Below are positions 4,668-8,312 of a stretch of DNA of 8,312 nucleotides, piece after piece. The translations under genes and the position numbers were made by a program. This stretch comes from Spirochaetales bacterium. Lineage in GTDB: Bacteria; Spirochaetota; Spirochaetia; Sphaerochaetales; Sphaerochaetaceae. The notes below the pieces were generated by a model. It made no database searches, was not told the origin of the DNA, and saw only the letters and a list, made by a program, of their open reading frames with translations. Each line of letters begins with the position of its first letter. Within the stretch, counting starts at the first letter, position 1. Where the stretch lies: assembly GCA_012800465.1 (NCBI GenBank), contig JAAZJI010000149.1:1-8312 (forward strand), in the 5' to 3' direction.

Positions 4668-5230
4668 TGATGGTCATCCTTGGGCTGGGGAATCCCGGAT
4701 CCAAATATCGGGACACCCGCCACAACGTGGGCTTCAGGGTGACCGACCGGTTGGCAGCGTTTTTTCACGTGACGTTGAGAAAACGCTGTTTTCGTCCCTA
4801 CCGTCAGGCCCGCATCGGGGATTCGCTGATCGTCCAGCCGCTGACCTATATGAATCGGAGCGGTTCCGTGCTCAGATATCTTCCGGCGGAGAAGCGGCTG
4901 GTCGTCGTCTGCGATCAGCTCGACCTGCCGCCGGGGATGATCCGGATCCGGCGGAAAGGCTCCTCGGGGGGACAGCGGGGGCTCCAATCGGTCATCGATG
5001 CGCATGGCGGCGAGGATCTCGTCCGCATCTCTGTCGGCATCGGCCGACCCGAACCGGGGAAATCCGTCGTGGAGCACGTCCTCGCCCCGGGGGACGACCC
5101 CCTCTTGGAGGTGGGGATCCAAAAAGCGACCGATGCGCTCGTCAAACTTATGCAGGGAGCGGGGTTGTCGGAGGTGATGGATGAATACAATCGAAAGAAC
5201 ACTCCCCGAGGCGATCAGGATCCTCGTTGA
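4667..5230 (+). CDS. pth: Peptidyl-tRNA hydrolase
   Basis: Cleaves the ester bond of peptidyl-tRNAs that drop off the ribosome, recycling tRNA. The 187-residue length is normal for bacterial Pth. Visible active-site elements are GLGNPG with Asn9, TRHNVGF with the catalytic His19, LTYMNRSG with Asn63, and CDQLDLP with Asp83 (counterparts of E. coli N10, H20, N68, D93). The usual GGHNGLKS motif reads GGQRGLQS here (residues 101-108), so the His-Asn pair, including the counterpart of E. coli Asn114, is replaced by Gln103-Arg104. ATG 4667 overlaps the rplY stop by one base (TGATG), with AGGA (4657-4660) 6 nt upstream; ATG 4670 is also possible, and TTG 4664 is less likely. The 3' end overlaps tilS by 50 nt. 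The overlap with rplY suggests coupled translation. Confidence 0.95.
   Translation: MMVILGLGNPGSKYRDTRHNVGFRVTDRLAAFFHVTLRKRCFRPYRQARIGDSLIVQPLTYMNRSGSVLRYLPAEKRLVVVCDQLDLPPGMIRIRRKGSSGGQRGLQSVIDAHGGEDLVRISVGIGRPEPGKSVVEHVLAPGDDPLLEVGIQKATDALVKLMQGAGLSEVMDEYNRKNTPRGDQDPR
5170..5178 (+). promoter_or_regulatory. Very strong Shine-Dalgarno of tilS inside pth
   Basis: GGAGGTGAT matches all nine bases complementary to the usual 16S rRNA 3' end (AUCACCUCC). GGAGG ends 6 nt before ATG 5181. This supports ATG 5181 as the tilS start despite the 50-nt overlap with pth. Confidence 0.8.
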
Positions 5231-6545
5231 CGACACGGAGGACCGCATCGCCGTGGCGTTCAGCGGAGGAGCGGATTCGCTCGCTCTGCTGGTCGGCTTG
5301 TGCGAAGTCCGCGATCCCGCCGAGGTCGTCGCCCTCCATGTGAACCACCGTCTGCGCCCTGAAGCGGAGCTGGAGGCGGAGCTGGCTCTCAACCGGAAGA
5401 ACGCCGGACGGCTCGGGGTGAGGCTCGAGGTCCTCGACCTCGGTTCCGGTGCGGTCGAGGAGCTTGCCAAGAAGCGGAAGAAGGGAATCGAGGAGGCGGC
5501 CCGGATCTTGCGCTACCGGGCGCTGCTCGGTGCGTGCCATGCGCATGACTGCCCGACGCTGCTCACCGGACACAACGCCGACGACCAGCTGGAGACCCTG
5601 CTTAGGCGGCTCTTCACCGCAGGAAGCCTCTCCTCCCTGCAGGGGATCAGGCGAAGGATGGTGGAACGGGGTGTCACGATCCTTCGGCCCCTGCTGGACC
5701 GTCCTCACGAGGACCTGAAGGGATATCTGGCTTCAGGCGGGTGGACGTGGTCTGAGGATTCGAGCAACCGCGAGGGGGCTTATCAGCGGAATCTTCTTCG
5801 CAGGCGGGTGACAGGCGACCTGCTTTCGATCTTCGAGGGCGCATACGCCGCGTTGGAAACCCAGACGAGGCGCTTCGCCGATCTCGCCGAATACCTCCGG
5901 GCGTCGGTGGACAAGGCGTTTGAAGAGATTGTCGTCCGGGGTGATGAATCATCGTTTCCCCTTTCCCGGTTCCGGCTTCTGCCTCCGACGATCCAGGAGC
6001 TCCTCCTCTTCCGCCTGGCGGGAAAGGAGAGCTCCTCCGCGTTCATCGCCCGCGTCCATGCCGCCCTGAAGGCGGGAAGGGACACGGTCGTGGAGCGGGG
6101 AAGCCACCGGGTCGTGATTCATCGGGGAACCGTCACGTGGGGGTCCGACGAAGAGCCCTGGTCCTACGCGATCGAAGCGACCGCGGAGGAGATCCTCCTG
6201 CCGGGAGACTTGGTCTTCCGGCGGGAAGAGGGGAACGGGGATCCGACCCTGCTTCGAATCGACGATGCCCTGCTGGAGAACCCGGTCCTCCGGCTCAGCC
6301 GGGAAGGTGATGAGTTCGCAGGGGAGGGGGGAACGGCGAGCGTGGCGAAAATCCTTTCCGGTCAGGGACTGATGCCGAACCGACGGGTGCCCGTGCTGGT
6401 GGATCGAAGCGGAATCGTGGCGATTTTCGCCAGGGTGCACGGGGGGCGGGACCGATTGGCCAAACGCTTCAAGACTCCCCTTGCCCGCCGGGTGACAAAT
6501 ATATATAGTGTGAGCAGAAGGATAGACGATGAAATTTATGAATGA
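5181..6545 (+). CDS. tilS: tRNA(Ile)-lysidine synthetase
   Basis: ATP-dependent enzyme that converts C34 of tRNA-Ile(CAU) to lysidine, changing both the codon read (AUA) and the amino-acid charging. The 454-residue product has an N-terminal PP-loop ATP-pyrophosphatase domain with SGGADS (28-33), HVNHRLR (53-59), [15 protein letters not shown] (102-116), [13 protein letters not shown] (129-141), RPLL (169-172) and [19 protein letters not shown] (192-210). All are family landmarks. Residues ~290-450 match the C-terminal substrate-recognition part, ending in LSREGDEF...[26 protein letters not shown]. The start is fixed by a nine-base Shine-Dalgarno. It overlaps pth by 50 nt upstream and ftsH by 17 nt downstream. 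Its last ~70 bases carry the putative ftsH promoter, so the C-terminal codons may be partly constrained by that signal. Confidence 0.95.
   Translation: MNTIERTLPEAIRILVDDTEDRIAVAFSGGADSLALLVGLCEVRDPAEVVALHVNHRLRPEAELEAELALNRKNAGRLGVRLEVLDLGSGAVEELAKKRKKGIEEAARILRYRALLGACHAHDCPTLLTGHNADDQLETLLRRLFTAGSLSSLQGIRRRMVERGVTILRPLLDRPHEDLKGYLASGGWTWSEDSSNREGAYQRNLLRRRVTGDLLSIFEGAYAALETQTRRFADLAEYLRASVDKAFEEIVVRGDESSFPLSRFRLLPPTIQELLLFRLAGKESSSAFIARVHAALKAGRDTVVERGSHRVVIHRGTVTWGSDEEPWSYAIEATAEEILLPGDLVFRREEGNGDPTLLRIDDALLENPVLRLSREGDEFAGEGGTASVAKILSGQGLMPNRRVPVLVDRSGIVAIFARVHGGRDRLAKRFKTPLARRVTNIYSVSRRIDDEIYE
6481..6509 (+). promoter_or_regulatory. Putative ftsH promoter inside the 3' end of tilS
   Basis: TTGCCC (6481-6486), a 17-nt spacer and TATAGT (6504-6509) within an AT-rich run (ATATATAGTG). 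The -10 is identical to that of the PLD lipoprotein operon. The expected transcription start is about 6516, just before the AAGGA ribosome-binding site (6518-6522), giving a leader of only about 12 nt. No CIRCE-type inverted repeat is visible. Confidence 0.6.
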
Positions 6546-8312
6546 CAGTCAGGATCAGGGTCCTGAGAAACGGGATCCGAACCAGTATTGGCACGGTCCG
6601 AGGAAGGATGACGACAATCCGCCGAATCGCGGTCCGAAGATGCCCCAGAACCGGTTCGCCCTCATCGCCTTGATCACCCTTGCCATCGTGTTCGCCTACG
6701 TTCTCTTTGAAGGCGGTTCCACCCGCGGCGAGCAGGTCGTCCCGTATACCTCCTTTCTGGGGTATGTGGAGAGCAATCAGGTCGCCCAGGTCGAGATAAA
6801 GGAACAGTCGCTGATCCGCTTCACGATGAAGAACGGGCTCACCGCCCAGAGCCGGATTCCGTATTTCGACGAGGACCTGCTCTCCCTTTTGAAGAAGCGG
6901 GGAGTCATCATCACCGGGACGGTGGCGGAGATCTCGATCCTGCAGGTCATCCTCCAGCTGCTGCCGTGGATCATCTTCATCGGCTTCACGATCATGCTCT
7001 GGCGGCAGAGCGCCGGGATCAACGGGCGGATGATGTCCACCCTTGGCAAGAGTCGGGCCAAGGAGTACATGGAGACCGACACGAAAGTCACGTTCAAGGA
7101 CGTCGCCGGCCAGGTGGAGGCGAAGTATGAACTCCAGGAGGTGGTCGCGTTTTTGAAGAACCCCGACCAGTTCACCAAGGTGGGGGCGAAGATCCCCCGC
7201 GGGGTGCTCCTGGTCGGCCCTCCCGGGACGGGAAAGACCCTCCTTGCCAAGGCGGTCGCCGGCGAGAGCGGGGTCTCCTTCTTCCACACCAGCGGATCCG
7301 ACTTCGTCGAGATGTTCGTCGGGATGGGCGCGGCCCGGGTCCGGGACCTCTTCGAGCAGGCCCGCAAGAACAGCCCCTGCATCCTCTTCATCGACGAGCT
7401 GGACGCGGTCGGACGGACCCGCGGCGGCGGTCTGGGCGGAGGGAACGACGAACGGGAGCAGACCCTCAACCAGATCCTCGTGGAGATGGACGGGTTCTCG
7501 ACCACCACCGGAGTCATCGTCATGGCGGCGACCAACCGGCCCGACATTCTCGACCCGGCGCTTCTGCGTCCCGGAAGGTTCGACCGGGAAGTGGTCGTGG
7601 ACCTGCCGGACATCAGGGAGCGGGAGGAGATCCTCAAGATCCACGCCCGCAAAGTGAAGTTGGAAGATGATGTCGACCTGAAGCGGCTCGCCCGCGGTTC
7701 GGCGGGCACCAGCGGGGCGGATCTTGCGAACCTGGTCAACGAGGCGGCTCTGTTCGCCGCCCGGAAGAGCAAGCTGACGGTCGGGATGGCGGAGCTTGAG
7801 GAGGCCCGGGACAAGATTCTCCTGGGTGTCGCCCGTAAATCCCGGGTGATGACGGAGGAGGAGAAGCGGGCCACCGCCTATCATGAAGCGGGCCACGCCC
7901 TGCTGCACTATCATTTGAAGAATCTCGATCCCCTCCACAAGGTCACGATCATTCCCCACGGGCGGGCCCTCGGGGTCACGATCAGCCTGCCGGAACGGGA
8001 TGCGTATACCAAGAACTACTCCTCCCTGCATGACTGGATCAAGGTGACGATGGGCGGGTACGTCGCCGAGGAGCTCGTCTACGGCGAGACCACGACGGGA
8101 ACGAGCAACGACATCAAACAGGCGACCCAGATCGCCCATCGGATGGTGACGGAGTGGGGGATGAGCGATCTCGGCTTCATCAACCTCTCCGATGAGAGCG
8201 AGCCGCTCTTCCTCGGGCGTCAGATCACCCAGCGGAAGGACTACAGCGAGGAGACCGCCCGTCGGATCGACGAGGAGATGAAGAAGATCCTCGATTCCGC
8301 AATGGCCGAGAC
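6529..8312 (+). CDS. ftsH: ATP-dependent zinc metalloprotease FtsH (3' end outside window)
   Basis: Membrane-anchored AAA+ protease that degrades misfolded membrane proteins and regulatory proteins. 594 complete codons are visible. Residues 1-42 form a hydrophilic Asn/Asp/Pro/Gln-rich cytoplasmic tail; TM1 is ~43-60; the periplasmic part is ~61-137; TM2 is ~138-158. The AAA+ domain follows with Walker A GPPGTGKT (230-237), pore motif MFVGMG, Walker B FIDE (287-290, in FIDELDAV) and the second region of homology ending GRFDR (349-353, with arginine fingers R350 and R353). The zinc site is HEAGH (452-456), with the third ligand Asp528 in [11 protein letters not shown] 6529 has AAGGA 6 nt upstream and overlaps tilS by 17 nt; ATG 6538 lies too far from that site. 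The coding frame is intact to the window edge, with no stop seen. It can be transcribed from the rplY operon and from its own promoter. Confidence 0.97.
   Translation, partial: MKFMNDSQDQGPEKRDPNQYWHGPRKDDDNPPNRGPKMPQNRFALIALITLAIVFAYVLFEGGSTRGEQVVPYTSFLGYVESNQVAQVEIKEQSLIRFTMKNGLTAQSRIPYFDEDLLSLLKKRGVIITGTVAEISILQVILQLLPWIIFIGFTIMLWRQSAGINGRMMSTLGKSRAKEYMETDTKVTFKDVAGQVEAKYELQEVVAFLKNPDQFTKVGAKIPRGVLLVGPPGTGKTLLAKAVAGESGVSFFHTSGSDFVEMFVGMGAARVRDLFEQARKNSPCILFIDELDAVGRTRGGGLGGGNDEREQTLNQILVEMDGFSTTTGVIVMAATNRPDILDPALLRPGRFDREVVVDLPDIREREEILKIHARKVKLEDDVDLKRLARGSAGTSGADLANLVNEAALFAARKSKLTVGMAELEEARDKILLGVARKSRVMTEEEKRATAYHEAGHALLHYHLKNLDPLHKVTIIPHGRALGVTISLPERDAYTKNYSSLHDWIKVTMGGYVAEELVYGETTTGTSNDIKQATQIAHRMVTEWGMSDLGFINLSDESEPLFLGRQITQRKDYSEETARRIDEEMKKILDSAMAE

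Noticed and set aside
4415..5470. Antisense open frame (351 codons) across rplY, pth and tilS
   Set aside because: It covers parts of three well-identified genes, and its translation is dominated by Ser, Arg and Pro, typical of a shadow frame.
6469..8139. Long antisense open frame (556 codons) opposite ftsH
   Set aside because: FtsH on the + strand is unmistakable. The antisense frame shows no recognisable domain and is explained by GC-rich codon bias, which leaves few stop codons on the opposite strand.
1..8312. CRISPR array, insertion sequence, phage or defence genes
   Set aside because: I found no regularly spaced direct repeats, no transposase or integrase motifs and no terminal inverted repeats. 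Apart from the envelope operon, the genes are conserved housekeeping genes in a conserved order.

Overview
All genes in this window lie on the + strand. It comes from a GC-rich bacterium, most likely a free-living or host-associated member of the Spirochaetota. The best evidence is the order spoVG - (tRNA-Gln) - rplY (CTC-type L25) - pth - tilS - ftsH, which matches the order I recall for Borrelia (spoVG, rplY, pth, tilS, ftsH). A spirochete-style lipobox (LISC) and small predicted outer-membrane proteins fit a diderm spirochete. IspE implies isoprenoid synthesis by the MEP pathway, unlike Borrelia, which uses mevalonate. The taxonomic call is inference from gene order and protein motifs only.

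Layout. (1) Positions 1-249 hold the C-terminal end of a SMUG1-type uracil-DNA glycosylase. (2) Positions 255-2524 look like a three-gene envelope operon: a lipoprotein with two phospholipase D (HKD) motifs, followed by two small signal-peptide proteins that look like short beta-barrels and may be divergent tandem paralogues. This is the least understood part of the window. (3) Positions 2568-3760 hold ispE and spoVG behind a good sigma70-like promoter. (4) Positions 3767-3918 are a self-contained tRNA-Gln(UUG) unit with its own promoter and a clear intrinsic terminator. (5) From 3926 to the right edge run rplY, pth, tilS and ftsH, with short or overlapping junctions. A promoter and two perfect hairpins precede rplY, and an extra promoter for ftsH sits inside the end of tilS. 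ftsH runs off the window.

Together, groups 3-5 are mostly housekeeping: isoprenoid precursors, a nucleic-acid-binding regulator, decoding and translation quality control (tRNA-Gln, L25, peptidyl-tRNA hydrolase, tRNA-Ile lysidine synthetase) and membrane proteolysis. The most interesting observations are regulatory: two genes (the PLD lipoprotein and ispE) have a -10 box only 7-8 nt from the start codon and no usable Shine-Dalgarno, so they are probably translated from leaderless mRNAs; perfect palindromes flank spoVG; and rplY has a two-hairpin leader. I see no mobile element, CRISPR array, integrase or defence system, and I do not claim a wholly new system here.
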